64,000 nucleotides of DNA from Sequoia sempervirens (GCA_007258455.2 VDFB02047230.1:155911413-155975412); one strand, 5' to 3'; numbered from the stretch's first letter, positions 49,680-62,650 are shown. A program made the numbers and translations. Notes: generated by a model not told the origin, from the sequence alone.

Positions 49680-50912
49680 TTGAGAATAGGAGTCCTCCCC
49701 ATTGACATAGCCCCAAACCTTAAAAGAGCCTTTGTCAAGAAGTCATCCCATTTTGTCATCCTAGGAGATACCCTATACCATAGAAACATTGAAGGAACCC
49801 TTTTACGATGCCTAAATGTTGAGGAAGCTTTGACTTCCTTAATCAAGGTACACAATGGCATTTGTGGTCCACATTTGAGTGGTATGACCTTGGCTAAGAA
49901 ACTGCTAAGGATTGGGTACTATTGGCCTACAATGGAAAGGGAAGCTCATGATTACGTCTAAAGGTGTTTGCAGTGTCAGCAGCATGGGGATCTCATCCAT
50001 GCACTAGCTTAGGAGCTCCACTCAATCATAACACCTTGGCCCTTTTCACAATGGGGGCTCGATCTCATCAGAAAAATCACCCCCACCTCATCTAGTGGAC
50101 ATAAGTTCATCATCACCGCCATGGAATATTTTATTAAGTGGGTGGAAGCTATTCCCATGACTTATATCATAGGAAATCAGATATCAAAGTTCATCCTGAA
50201 CTACCTAATTTGTCGCTATGATGCCCCTCAATCCATTATCTCAAATAATAGGACACCTTTCAAAAAATAGGATGTTTGGGACCTATGCCACAAGTTTAAT
50301 ATCTAACATCACTTTTCCACCCCATACTACCCCCAAGGAAACAACCAAGCTGAGGCTACAAATAAAACCATCTGAAAAATCCTTAAGAAGACAGTCAATG
50401 AAGCTGGTTGTGATTGGAACCTTCAATTAAATCCCACCCTATGGGCCTACCGAACAAGTATCCACACACCAATAGGTGCCACCTATTTCTCCCTGGACTA
50501 TGGATCAGAAGCCATTCTCCCTATTGAGATTGACCTCCCATCCCTGAGAATATCATTGCAGAATCTCATCATAGATGAAGAATATTGGGTGTCAATATTG
50601 AATGAGCTAGAACTACTGGATGAGAGGCACATGGATTCCTTAAACCATTTGCAATTCTACTAAAACTATCTCAAGCGGAGTTACAACAAGAAGATTAGGA
50701 TTTGGACCTTCCAATTCGGAGAGCTCGTGTTGAAGGAGAATCAGAAGAATATTTCAAATCCAGATAGCAATGGAAAGTTTGAACCTAATTGGTTGGGACC
50801 CTTCGTCATCACAATGAGTTATAAGTCGGGTAAATATCATTTATCAACGCCTGAAGGAAAACCTCTACAAGAGCCCATGAATAGCTCCCATCTCAAAAAG
50901 TCTTATGCCTAA
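49680..50912 (+). pseudogene. Integrase of element B (broken)
   Basis: The zinc-binding start is visible as His...His (HNGICGPHLSG, near 49852) and RCLQCQQHG (near 49962). Catalytic residues: Asp in WGLDLI (near 50060); the second position reads ISNNRTPF near 50240, so Asp is replaced by Asn; Glu in NNQAEATNK (near 50345). The C-terminal part with NWLGPFVI and SGKYHL ends near 50912 (HLKKSYA). Several stops. It would join element DNA to the genome. Confidence 0.85.
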
Positions 50913-53639
50913 ACTTGCAGGGTGTAAAACTAAAAAATACAAAAAAATCAAAAAACACAAAAATCCAAAAAAATAAGTAAAGGACTAAAAACAGTAAAGA
51001 GAAAAAAATCATCCTCTAGTGAAAACCACTTCGGTGGCACTTTGGGCAAGTACCTTGGTGAAAACCTAGAAAGTAGGTGCCTTGTGTAAATAAGCACTTT
51101 CCATCCACCAAGATCTCCGTGGATCATTTTGCATCATTCATCCATTGCATTCCATATCTCCTTTCATCACCCATCCACATCTGTATCATAGCTTGGTCCT
51201 GTTTTTGTATCATGATCCCTTCTAGTACTACTCACCCCATTCTTCAGGTCAGTTTGTCCTACCTATATTAGAGTAGTCTATTGCATCACATTGAGGGAAT
51301 GTTCTCATCAGATCAGATTCATGTATATTCTTGAAGTCTTCCCTGAATCAAAAAATCCAAAAACACCAAAAAACCAAAAAATCCAAAAAATATCATAAAA
51401 TTATAAAATCCAAAAACATTCAAAACTTTCAAAATCCAAAATAGGTCAAAAGTTAGTCCAAAAGTCAAAAAATAGAGTCATCTTTTTCGAACTACGTGTC
51501 TCTGAGCTCTGAACATAGGCAAGGTTGATCTTTGATCATCCCCTGAGGCACTTCGGTCAGTCCTTTAGGAGTCTGTCATAATAAACTAGCAATTTGTTTG
51601 TTCATATCTCATCAATAATCAAGTCTTTTTCAGTCGAACTACATGGTCTCTACATGTATAACATAGGCAAGGCTAATTTTTTGATCATCCCTCGAGGCCC
51701 CTAGGATAGGTCTTTAGGTTAGTCTCTTGGTCAAAATCTCAGAAAATGCCAAAATAGGGGAAAATTTGAAAATCAAAACATATGCAAAACATCTTGAAAA
51801 TACCAAAAATAGCCTCAAAACATCAAAAACATCCAAATATTTGAAAAAATACATATGTCCCATCTCGCTATCACCCACAATAAACATTCACTCATAATAA
51901 ACCATTGTCATCCTCAACCTTTGGTGAAACAATCAGAAACAAGTCTAGCAGATTAAAAGTGAAAACTCAAAACATCAAGGTCTGAAGTCTAGGTCAGTAA
52001 GTAAACTAGTTTTTCAACTCTTGGTACTAATATCCCATCATCTAGTTTGTCCCAAATCATCTGATAACATCATGTCCTAGGATGCATCCTTCCTACAATG
52101 GACATTAACATCAGGCATCATCGTAGTTTAGTCTTGGCTAGCAATATGAAGAACATTAGCTTGTTTGTTTATTTGATCTTTGTATTTTAACTTATCTTAT
52201 TGTGCTCATTCCAATGACCTCTTGATTATGTCTAAATAAAGGGATTTAGAGAGAAAGGAATGGGGCAACGATCATTATCTTTTTATCTACTATGCTTGTT
52301 GGATATTCTTGTAATATAACCTTGGTCATGAGTGCTTTGTTTGGATGTAGGGAAGGTGTTTTAGGTGTCTTGTTGACCACATAGGAAGGATTTCCTTTCT
52401 ATGTTTTGGTTTGAGATGTTTGGAATATCAAAACTACATTTTGAATAAGGTTTTTTATGTTAGGTGTGAATGGGAGTACTCCTATCTGATTTTTAAGTCA
52501 AAGTCCATCACACTAGGTGCAACACCATCCTGGTTCTTTATACCTTGATGCATCATATCTATGTGTGTTATCAAACATAAGGTAAGTATCCCTTTTAAAA
52601 TCCCAATTCCTGATAAGAAAATCATCATCATCATCTCTAATAAAGTCTCGTGGATCATGGGCTTGTTGGATCCTCTTTCTTCTCTCCGCGCTGACATGGT
52701 ACCATGACAGTTAATCTAAAATTGCTAATGCATCCATCTTGCATCCACAAACTGTTAGCATACTACATAGCATATCATATCACATAGGAAATATTGATCA
52801 TCTCACATCTATTGCATTTCATCATTGTATAGATTGGTTACTCTAGGCATCTCATAAGCCATACATTTACATTCATTACATAATCATATAAACATCATCA
52901 TATGTAGTGTCATATCATCCATATATGTGTAATCATATCATCTATTTGCATAATCATAAAATCAATCATAATATAAGAATTATCATATCATGTGCATCAT
53001 CATATCATCCATTTGAATAATCACATAGGCATCATCATCCCATCATAAATGCATCATCATATCATAATCATAAGCATCAACAATTTATCCATATTTGCAT
53101 CATCACATCATACATGGAAAAGGTACTGAAAAGAAAAAGAGCATCTTATACATCTCATGATCATAATATAACAACATCCATTAGGGACATAATATAGATC
53201 TGTTAGTCTAAGCATTTTAAAGATCATTTTTCATATCATAACATTTGCATCCATATCATCCATACATCATCATAAAAAATTGCATAGAAAAAGATACTGA
53301 AAAAGAAATGCATACATCCATCCATAAGCATAATCATACATACATCACATAATATAGAATCATACATTGCATCACATCACATAAAATAAAGTCACATCGC
53401 ATATAGAACATCGCATATAGAAAAGTAAATACATCCATCCATCATGCATAAATAAAATAGGACGTGTCTCATAATCAAATCAATCATATCATATATATCA
53501 ATAATGTAACTGTCATGGTACAAAATCAGGATCAAATGTGTATGTGTATCAATCAAATGTATACATGCACCCATGGGACTATAAAAAATGGAGCCCGTGG
53601 ATCTCAAAAGGAATAGTGTCACTGATAAAAAATGTGAGC
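50913..53639 (+). other. 3' region of element B, no gene
   Basis: Up to 52704 the sequence matches element A's 3' region and has no coding signal. From about 52730 to 53580 it is a run of CATCATATCATC-like repeats, absent from A. Below 53640 the antisense gene ends. I found no domain in the short frames. Confidence 0.65.
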
Positions 53640-55912
53640 TAGCCCTAGTGGCTACTCCTCTCACTTGAATATCTCTCAGGTTGGTCCTGCCTCTGCCCTG
53701 TCTAATGGGAGAAATCTGCCACTCGAGTTGCTAGAGGCACTAGATGTCGATAATGAAACTGATAATACTCAACCTCTCTCATTGCATCTCAGTATATCTA
53801 TGTTGGGACTATCCTACCCTGTGTTGTGGCCTCCATGCTCTCAAGCTACTAGCAACAGCCCACCTCTTGTGCCAGTTGCAACTCTATAGCCTGCCATTGT
53901 TGTACAACCTGATCTCGCTCCACTATGAGGGTCTGGACTTGCTGTCGGGCCTGGTCCCTCTCTACCATCAATGTATGAACCTATTCCTAGAGTTGTTGAA
54001 TCAAAACATCCCTTTGATTTGGCTGAGGTCATGGTGGCAGTGGTGGCAGTGGTTGATCCCTCTGGGGTGGCTACTGATCCCTAGGGGAATCTCTCTACTG
54101 GTGCCTGTCCCTTTGATCTCTCTACCCTCACTATTTTGGAGGTGGTCCACCTCCTCCTTTGTCTCCATCTCCATATCTATCTCCTCATCCTCCTCACCCC
54201 CACCCCCACCTTGTTTTCCAACCTTGGGGTCTCTGCTACAGTAAAACTGTCCCTAGTACTATCAACTAGATTGGTGGCTGAAACCAGTCAACATAAGCCT
54301 GTGTGGTCCCAAGGTCTGCCTTCCCCTGATCATAAGCCCAGGGTCTAGCTACCAGCTATCTAAATGAGTCAATTGCATCCTTTGGTGGGATCATTCGACC
54401 CCATATCATCTCCCTAGTAGTGTGAGAAAAAATGGCCACATATTGGTCGTCTGGCATGTCCTAAATGTCACCGAACTACCTAGCTACCCTATCTGGTAGG
54501 TAGCACTCAATCATTGTATGCTCTCTTCCCTGCATCAACCTATCCTACTTGTCAAAAAATAGCTACTAAACATCATTGTACCATGTGGGAATTCCTATCC
54601 AAGGCCTCCATGTAAATGTGGTCATCTCATCAATGACCCTCTGCCAATGAGGGATGCTAGCCTACCCTATGTGAGTAAAAAGTAAGACCACCCTCGTATC
54701 CCACACTAATTGGTTGTCAGGCTCTATGTTGACCATTGTAACCTGTAGTTGGAGCATGAAAATGTGCTCCCAGGACTAGATGTGAAGAAGTGTAACTCTG
54801 ATGCCAAGAGCTCTGTTGTTGCAATATGCAAACTCATGCAAATCATTGTAAAGTGAGGCCAACATCTCTGGTCCCAACACAAAATAGCACCTCCTAAAGA
54901 GTATCCTCTCCCAAGCTAAACCCCATCTTAGGCTGAAATTCTTGTCCTGCCAATCTAGAGCTACAAGTCTCAAAATAATTACTACCATAATCAGTCGAAA
55001 TGTTGACACCTGACCTCTATAGCACTCAAGCTCAATTTGACCCTCGACAAAGACAATCTCATCTAGCCCCATGATCTCATAGAACACATCCATACCAACA
55101 TCCATATCATAAATGACTCTCTCACCATGGATGGGTAATCGAAGAATCCACTAGACATCCTCCAATGTGACGGTCGCCTCGCCAGTGGAAAGATGAAAAG
55201 ATGATGTCTCGTTGTGTCATCTCTCTTCCAACATGGTCATCATGCCCAAGTGTGTCCTGATAGTAGATGCGTATGCGACATACCATAGGCCAATTGCTCC
55301 AAGGTGCTCCTGAAGAAACTCGTGTGATCCAAACAATCTGCTAAGTACCGAGGACTAGTGCTCGCGTCAATATATTAGCTCTCTGTCCTCCTACACATAA
55401 TAAAGCCACAGTGTCAAGTTTTGTAAAAAATCTAGATCCTATTTGAGGTTTTCACAATTGCAACAACAAAGGCATCACTATTTGCAAATGTGTTGTTGTT
55501 TGGAAACTCCAAACTATGCCGCTAGAGGCCCCAAATTGAAAACTCCACTACGGCATCATTGTTTGACCATGCATCTGTTTGACCCAAAAACCCTAAACTC
55601 CTAACTGGACTTTAGCAACGCCATTTGCATATGTGGCACCCTTTGGAGTTTGAGCCTTAAATTCTAAACTGCGATGCAGAGTCGCATGACCCAATAGTGA
55701 CGTTGTTTAAGACCCAGCGTCGCCAATTCTAACCTTTCAACAGCACCAAACTGACTGCTGGACAAGTTTGGATTTTGGACCCTATTAAATATGCACAAAA
55801 ATCAAAAACACAAGTTGGGTTAGGGTCACATACCAGTGGTCTTGTTCTTGGAAGTTGCTAGTAGACTCACACTCGCTTGGAGATGTGTTGAGGAAGCACT
55901 TTTTTGCACCAT
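53640..55912 (-). pseudogene. Antisense plant mobile domain gene of element B
   Basis: On the minus strand, antisense to pol, lies a gene-like unit. A TATA-like box (55994-56002) precedes ATG 55912. A first coding piece of 79 bases ends at a good splice donor (G|GTATGTGA, 55834/55833), and an acceptor (TGTGTAG|G) sits at 55391/55390. The next frame contains HLSTGEATVTLEDV and then LRLPIHGERVIYD (about 55190-55105), the plant mobile domain signature. WDTRVVLLF and WRPWIGIPTWYNDV-like blocks follow. The tail is Glu- and Gly-rich. Trp codons turned to stops break it. In host proteins this domain acts in transposon silencing and gene expression; its role in the element is unknown. Confidence 0.7.
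55391..55833 (-). other. Putative intron of the antisense gene
   Basis: GTATGTGACC at the 5' end and TTATTATGTGTAG at the 3' end give a 443-bp intron. The acceptor TTTAATAG near 55786 is an alternative. No RNA evidence is available to me. Confidence 0.45.
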
Positions 55913-55993
55913 CTCACATGAGGCTTAGAGCTCAAAGTCAAGAAATTTCTAAAGGCTGAATATGCAAATCAATTGAAAGTGACCCCTTGAGGG

Positions 55994-56002
55994 CTATTTA
56001 AG
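55994..56002 (-). promoter_or_regulatory. TATA-like box for the antisense gene
   Basis: The minus strand reads CTTAAATAG, with the gene's first ATG about 80 bases further on at 55912. It is not part of the LTR, so the antisense gene could have its own promoter. Confidence 0.4.
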
Positions 56003-56329
56003 CATGAAAATTAGGGTTTTTTGACCCTGTTTAGCCATTAAACTAGGGTTTTGTGCCCCCAATATTGTTTTCACCCAACTAAGGCTCATTTTGCATTTTG
56101 ACACATTTTTGGCATCCTGGAGCCTTTCTAGACCCGTTAGGTAGCTTGTTCTCTTTTTTCATGAGATAACCCAAAAATCCAAATTTTTGTTTGATCTCTC
56201 GAGGGGGTAGTATACCAGCATAATTCTTTTGTTGGGGTAGCAGTGGGGCATCTGAAAAAATTGATTTTTTTTTAATTTTTGATATTAGCAAGTTTATTCT
56301 TTGAACCAACGCATTAGGTACATTGCTTC

Positions 56330-56344
56330 AAAGAGGGGCAAAAT
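56330..56344 (+). promoter_or_regulatory. Polypurine tract of element B
   Basis: AAAGAGGGGCAAAA lies directly before the 3' LTR, as in element A (12455-12468). It would prime plus-strand DNA synthesis. Confidence 0.7.
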
Positions 56345-57594
56345 GTAGACATGTAAAATGTACTGATTGATCTCGTGCACCTGATCTTGATTTACTAATA
56401 CTAGTTCATCCTAAATCATCTCCTTTACTAACCATTTAATTAAATAACCTTTATTTAATTAAATTCATCACATTTTATCTGTTAACGAAATAAATCAATT
56501 TTATCTGATTAAATAATTTATTTTATTAATTAAATAAATCATTTTGTTTAATTAATCTTAATGTTACTCTTTTGATTAAATAATCACTTTATTCAATTAA
56601 ATCATATTTCATCTCCTTTAAATTAAATAAACTCACCTTTATTTGATTTAAGTCTAACAACATCCCTCTTTAATTAAATAAATCAAACTTTATTTAATTA
56701 ACACTAATATTCATTATTCCTCTCATTTTGATTTATTTAAATCCTAAATCCAATTCAAAGTGTCAAATCAGCTAATTATCATCTAAATTAATCAAATCAT
56801 GACTAATCCTAGCACTAATCGCTTAAATCCTCTAGATTTTCAATTTAATTGATTTATAAATTCTTCTATTTTCATTTAAAAGAGCATCAAGTTGGAATAT
56901 TCTTCAAATTTGAAAATTCCCTCCCAAAAGGACTTGTCCATCCAACAAGGCATTAAAGGCCTCTTACATGTCCTTTTTCTTGAGCCAAGTTGCATTAACT
57001 CTCCTTTCTTCTCCCTTCAACATGTCACTTCTCCAATTCAAATATCCACAGGTAATAGCATTTATGTGCACATTCATCAAAATGTGCTCCACCTCTATCA
57101 ACTCACATGTTGACAAGTGGCATTGTGTTATTGGTTGATGTTTTGTCCCACATTCATCCATTTTTCTTATTCTTCCATCAATCTCTTTTATAAATAGAAT
57201 GCTCTTTTACTAATTTGGGATCCACAACTTGAAGTAAAGTGACTATCTACAAATTTGAAGAAAATTTCATCCATTTTCATCAAAATTATCATAGAATTTC
57301 ATCACCATAGCTAGGTTATTGAAAATTTCATCAAGGAGCACCATTGATCATCTTCAAAGCTTACAAGGAATTGGGAAAGGGCTATTTTCCACATCAAAAT
57401 AGCACCAATTCCCCCATGGGATTGAGAGTTCGAGCATTTGAATAGGATTTAGATTACTTTCACTTGTTTTATTTACTTTATTTCTTGTTCATCATGCTTC
57501 AAATTAATCTTATGGGGAATGCTAGTTTAGATTTGTATAATTGACTAACATTGTGTTATATGCTCATGTTTGTGTAGGTCTAGATCTACCAACA
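56345..57594 (+). repeat. 3' LTR of element B
   Basis: Starts TGTAGACATG and ends CTACCAACA, followed by the TTATC duplication. It matches the 5' LTR outside the SINE, the poly(A) scar and the tandem duplication. TATAAATA is at 57189-57196. Confidence 0.85.
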
Positions 57595-57903
57595 TTATCC
57601 TTCATGGAAAAAAAAAGTTATGTTGTATACGGTGAGCATCACTCCTTAAAAATGGTGTTTACTGAAAAAACTAGTTTTCAAAGGAGATGGAAAAATAAGT
57701 GCAATCTAATTCCAATTTTTAAAAAAATATATATATTTAGAATTTACAGACAAAATTTCACAAATCACTAATTTGCATTATCTTCAATTTTTTCACGGTT
57801 TAGCCGCTATAGGTGCCCAAAAGTGAAGATTTAGTTAGAAAAAATCAATTCAATGTCCAGTTTGGCCAAAAATTGTAAACTGGTATTTTGGGATCACCCT
57901 ATA

Positions 57904-58373
57904 GAAACTCTAAACAACTCTAACCAAAATATCCAAACCATAAAAGCAAATCTTCAACCTAGAAGAAATTAGAAGAAAAACCATAACACCTCTACAACAC
58001 TTTTTATCCTTAGTTTATCAATTTTCTCAATATCCTAGAAATCTTCATCATGCAACAAAATTCCTCAACATATAGTTGACATCAATGATAACACCATCCT
58101 GTAGACATTCTATTGACATCAATGACAAAACCTTCATACTTGCAAAAATCTCCTTCTTTTTCATTGATGGCAACACATGATGTGAAAAACCATCAAAGAC
58201 AACATACACACTACTCCTACACTCTCTCCCTCTTACAAGATTCTTTCTCCCTTTGACAATAATGATTAGACAATATACACAAATTTCTTCCCTTACATCA
58301 ATATCTTGCACTTTTTTCACATGATCCTCTCTCTCCCCCTTTGACATCAATGGAAAAGGATTATTTTTTTGCA
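57904..58373 (-). repeat. Copia 3' LTR, proximal part
   Basis: The first 125 bases match 63878-64000 (AACAACTCTAACCAA and onward), resuming the LTR after the insertion. The rest has no partner because the window ends. The start of the LTR on the minus strand is placed near 58373, after the purine tract AAAGGGGGAGAACA (58375-58388). A second tract, CAAAGGGGGAGAGAGAG, near 58328-58344 is an alternative. Confidence 0.65.
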
Positions 58374-58736
58374 TTGTTCTCCCCCTTTGAAACTAAACCA
58401 AGATACTTTCTTTGAATACTCCCCCTTAGGAGTACACCAAAAAAATCACCAACTCTACACAATGACAACACATCACACTACCTACTCCCCCTGAGAGGTA
58501 GCCACCAACATCATTCTAGAAAAGAGTTGAATTTGGATAGATCCACTAAACTAATGCATCTAGTTCAAGGAAGGAGAGGAAATAACCCCCAACTTCTCCC
58601 GAAGATACTCAAATTATCTTTCCTTAGTAAATGTTTTAGCAATATGATGCTTTGTATGTACATACTCAAGTTTCACCTCATTCTCCATAACCTTCTCTCT
58701 CAAAAAGTGATACCTTATTGATATGTGTTTTGTCCT

Positions 58737-60000
58737 TCAATGCATCACTAGATTCTTTGAAATGTTAATTGCACTTGTATTATCACAAAAGATAGAAATA
58801 AGCTCATCATACACTAATTTGATATCATTCAATCTTTTTCTCATCCACAAAACTTGTGTACAACATGATGTCGCTACAATATACTCAACCTCTACAGTGG
58901 ATAAGGAAACTAAATCTTTATTCTTAGCCAAAACACCAATCTACATCCAAGAAAGAATGCTCCACCACTTGTACTTTTTTCCATCAACACATTCAACCCA
59001 ATCTGCATCTGTATAAGCACTTAATGTGAAATTAGTATCCTTAATCTATACCACAAGCCATAATCTGGAGCGCCTTTTAAATATTCGAACATCCTCTTCA
59101 CTACTGTAACATGTGTTTCTTTAGGTTCTTCTTGAAATCTAGCCACAAGACAAACTGCATGCATGATATCCAGCCTAGTAGCAATTAGATACAACATTCC
59201 ACCAACCATAGATCTATTTTTTCTTTAGTCAAACTTAGGTGAATCATCATCTTTTCTCAATTTACAACTGGAGTCACCATAGGAGTGCATACCAGTTTGG
59301 AGTCTCTCATTCCAAACTTCTTCAACATCTGTTTGACATACTTAGACTGTGATGAAAATCCCTTTATCTATTTGATTGATTTGTAACCCAAGGAAGAAAT
59401 TCATCTCCCTAAACATTGACATCTCAAACTCTTTTTGTATCTCTTCAACAAATTTCTTACACATAGCTTCATTTCCACAAAAGATAATATCATCCACATA
59501 TACAACTACTATTAATATTTTTTCTTCCTCAATTTTGAAGCAAAGATTACTATTTGCAGCGTCTTTACTGAATCCTAGCTATATCAAATATCTGTTCAAT
59601 ATTGCATACCAAGCTCTAAGAGCTTGCTTCAATCCCTATAATTCCTTCTTCAATATACACACCATATCTGGTTGATCTGACAATTGAAATCCTTTCGATT
59701 TTTCCATGTAAACCTCTTCTTCCAATTCACCATTCAAAATTTAAGCAGACTTCACATTCATTTGATAAACTTTAAAGCCCATGTATGCTGAAAATGCCAA
59801 AAACATTTTGATAGCTTCCATCCTAGCCAAAGGAGAAAATGTATCCTCAAATTCTATTCCTTCCACTTGTGAGTAATCCTCACACAAGTCTTGCTTTATT
59901 TCTTACCACTTCTCCATTCTCATCTATTTTGTTTCTGAATACCCACTTAGTTCCAATTATGTTCTTGTTTACCAATCTAGGAACCAATTCCCAAGTCTAA
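58737..60000 (-). pseudogene. pol: Copia reverse transcriptase and RNase H (broken)
   Basis: On the minus strand: GFKVYQMNVKSA near 59770, then LKQALRAWY near 59610, then the intact active site YVDDI near 59500 and EMNFFLGLQI near 59400. The block YLIATRLDIMHAV (about 59190) and the RNase H end (SLSTVEVEYIVAT near 58900; IFCDNTSAI near 58780) follow. The frame is broken by several stops and at least two shifts. RT copies element RNA; RNase H removes it. Confidence 0.85.
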
Positions 60001-60249
60001 TTTTTCTCAAATTTCATAAGTTCTTTCATTGCCTTCATCCAATATTCATCTTTGCATGCCTCACTCACTATTTTAGGTTCCACTTCAGAAAGTAAACACA
60101 TATTTACCTCAGCTTCAACAGCTCTTCTTCTTCTCTATACTCATTTCCTCTTATCTCCAATGACTGGATCTTCATAATGATTCTTTTCCACATACTTAAA
60201 GGTCTTAGGGGTCTTCTCCGGAGCTTCTTCCTATTCATTCTACACTTAT

Positions 60250-61600
60250 TTTTCATCATATTTTTCTTCTTCTTATTTTTTGCAATTAGGTTCATCTAAA
60301 ACATATCTGTCTACTGTAATTGAATTCTTCAAATTTTCATCAACTTTAACATTTGCACTTTCAACAATCTTTCTCAACCTTTTGTTATAACATTTTTAAG
60401 CTTTGATTTTAGTAGAATATCTAAGGAAGATACCTTCATCAAACCTTTCATCAAAATTTCCTAAGTTTTCTTCATCTCTCTTGCTGTAACATTTGCTTCC
60501 AAATACTCTAAAGTACTTCACAGTAGGAATCCTTCCATACCATAGCTCATAGGGAGTCTTTGTGCTATTGGATTTTGCTTGAACTCTATTAAGTATGCAA
60601 AAAATAGTATGAATTGCTTATCTCCAGTAGATCTTTGGTAGATTTTCTTCTTTCATCATAATTCAAGCAACTTCTTGAATAGTTTGGTTTTTCCTTTCAA
60701 CCATTCCATTCCGTTGAGGAGTTCTAGGGATAGACAAGTGCCTCTTTATTCCATGAACTTCACAAAACATGTTAAACTCAGTAGAGGTGAATTCTCAACC
60801 TTTTTCAAACCTCAAACATTTGATTTTCAAATCCATCTCATTCTCAGCCATAGCTTTAAATTCCTTGAATTTTTCTAATGCATCAAATTTCTCTCTAAGA
60901 AAAGTAACGCATGTCATCCTAGAATAATCATCAATAAAAAGCATAAAATACCTGTCACCTTGTAGACTTCTCACCCTTGTAGGACCACAAAGATCTGTAT
61001 GTATTAATTCTAGTAGTTCGATAGTAGATTGTTCCTTTTGTTTGAAACTACTCCTTACTTGTTTTCCAAACTAACAATTCTTGCAAACAACATTGATAGG
61101 CTTTGTGATTCTTGGTAAATCTCTCAAAGCATGAACTGAACTAATTCTCACCAAATTGTCAAATTTATGTGTCACATCCTTTGGTGCCATAACCAACTAT
61201 CATTAATCTGAGTCATAAAGCAATGACCATCTGTGCCCTTTAGCTAATAGATGTTCCCATCTATCCTTTTACCAACATCAATCACAGTTCCAGTCCCTTT
61301 TCTTCTCTCACATCTTTCATCCTTAAACACAAGATTATATCCTTTGGTACACATTTTTCCAACACTTAAAAGATTATGCCTTAAACCCTTAACATAGTAA
61401 ACATCATCAGTATTATGTTTATCATCAAAATTAATTGAACCTATTCCACAAATATTAGCTCCTGAATCATCTCCAAATTTAACTAATCCACCATCATACT
61501 TTTCAAACTCAAAAAACTTACTTTTGCCTGCAATCATGTGATTAGAGCAACCACTATCAACAACCCAATAATTCTTATCCTCTTTAACATGAAAAGTAGA
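60250..61600 (-). pseudogene. pol: Copia protease and integrase (broken)
   Basis: The protease active site is DSGCSNHM near 61555, with Asp-Ser-Gly intact, in the open frame 61244-61921. Integrase follows on the minus strand: Cys residues near 61080, HTDLCGP near 60990, FIDDYSR near 60930, and ERKNQ near 60700. The position of the second catalytic Asp is followed by a stop near 60800. The order protease-integrase-RT is diagnostic of Ty1/copia. Confidence 0.8.
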
Positions 61601-61779
61601 TACCAAAGTACCCTCAACCTTATCCTTCTTCTTTGAAACACTTTCCTTCACACAACTTTCAAATTTAGCAAAACTATATTCTTCTTTTATAGCCAAGAAC
61701 ATGCATTTATTATCATCAAAATCTCCATGATTATATTCATCACCAAAAATAATAGCATCGTATTTGGCATAGTAATCTC

Positions 61780-62607
61780 TTTTAATCATCTTTCCTTTAT
61801 TCTCCTTACTCTTATTGTTCACAACTCTATTTGGACATCTTGAAGCATAATGACCTATATTTCCACAGCTAAAAAATTTGAAAGGTGGTTTACCTTTATA
61901 CTTACCAGTGTCATTTTTCATCCTTCTTACAAAGTTAGCTTCCCCATAATCATGATCTTATCCATTTGAAACTTCAATCTTTTTTTATTTTCTAGCCTTA
62001 AAATCAGTCTCCACTTTTGTATCATTTTTCAAATCAATCTTTCTCATTTCAAATGAAGTTAGTGTAAAAATCAACTGATCTCTAGAATAAGTATTAAAAT
62101 ATACTTCTTCAATAGAATATACCTTTTCATTGTACAAAATATAAGAGTTCTAAGAACTTTCTTTACCACCCTAGGTTCTTTAACTTGTGCACCAAGACCT
62201 CTCATAGTACTTACCAATTCATCAACCCTCTGCATGTATGTAGAAATTATTTCATCTTTAGACATTCACATGGTCTCAAATTGTGCCTTTAGATTCTACA
62301 ACTTAGCTTTTTGACCTTGTCATCTCCTTCATAAATACTCTCAAGCTTATCCCAAACGTCTTTAGCAGTTTTAAGATTCATAACTTTAACCAATTCAGAA
62401 TTTGAAAGAATTTTCATCATAATAAATCTTTCCTTACCATTTACCTCATGTTCCTTGATCTCATCACTTGTGGTTGAACCATTCAAAGGTGCAACATATT
62501 GATTCTTTATTTCCTTTTCAATTTCAAATGCATGAGATAACATATATCCTTCCATCTTTGTCTTCCAAAATGCAATCAATTCTAGGGAAATCAATTTGCT
62601 TCACCAT
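61780..62607 (-). pseudogene. gag: Copia gag (broken)
   Basis: The first ATG after the primer site is at 62607 (MVKQIDFPRID); the frame then shifts to the one with FWKTKMEGYML and TAKDVWDKLESIYEGDDKVK (62594-62289), a typical plant copia Gag. The zinc knuckle near 61850-61890 reads FFSCGNIGHYASRCPN: Cys-x4-His-x4-Cys are there, but the first Cys is replaced by Phe. It would package the RNA. Confidence 0.8.
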
Positions 62608-62650
62608 CCCAGATCCACCTTAACGGTTAAGCTCTACTTAAAGGAACCTT

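Larger units (their letters stand above)
28007..57594 (+). mobile_element. Ty3/gypsy Tat-type element B with nested insertions
   Basis: The element is flanked by TTATC at 28002-28006 and 57595-57599. The order is 5' LTR, primer site, 2.6 kb leader, gag, zinc knuckle, protease, G-patch, [element C], RT, RNase H, archaeal-type RNase H, integrase, 3' region, antisense plant mobile domain gene, polypurine tract, 3' LTR. The second RNase H before integrase is the established mark of the Tat lineage. Without element C it is about 19 kb, which is large even for Tat elements. Its 5' LTR starts TATATATC where TGTAGACA is expected. All ORFs are broken. Confidence 0.9.
27333..57899. mobile_element. Terminal-inverted-repeat element, copy 1, split by gypsy element B
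   Basis: The left end GGGTGATCCCACAATACTAG and the inverted right end GGGTGATCCCAAAATACCAG match for 32 bases with few differences. The element occupies 27333-28001 and 57600-57899, about 1 kb once B is removed. It sits inside the copia LTR, flanked by TATA at 27329-27332 and 57900-57903. Its left part matches copy 2 at about 40740-41200 and its right part matches 41220-41681. It encodes nothing recognisable and is therefore non-autonomous. The superfamily is unclear: a 4-bp duplication with GGGTG ends does not fit hAT, Mutator, CACTA or Tc1/mariner well. Confidence 0.8.

Noticed and set aside
52080..52480. A host gene shared with 5450-5730
   Set aside because: The similarity is explained by both being the 3' region of one retrotransposon family.
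53665..54348. Plus-strand frames downstream of pol
   Set aside because: They are shadows of the minus-strand mobile domain gene's tail; no domain and no start context.
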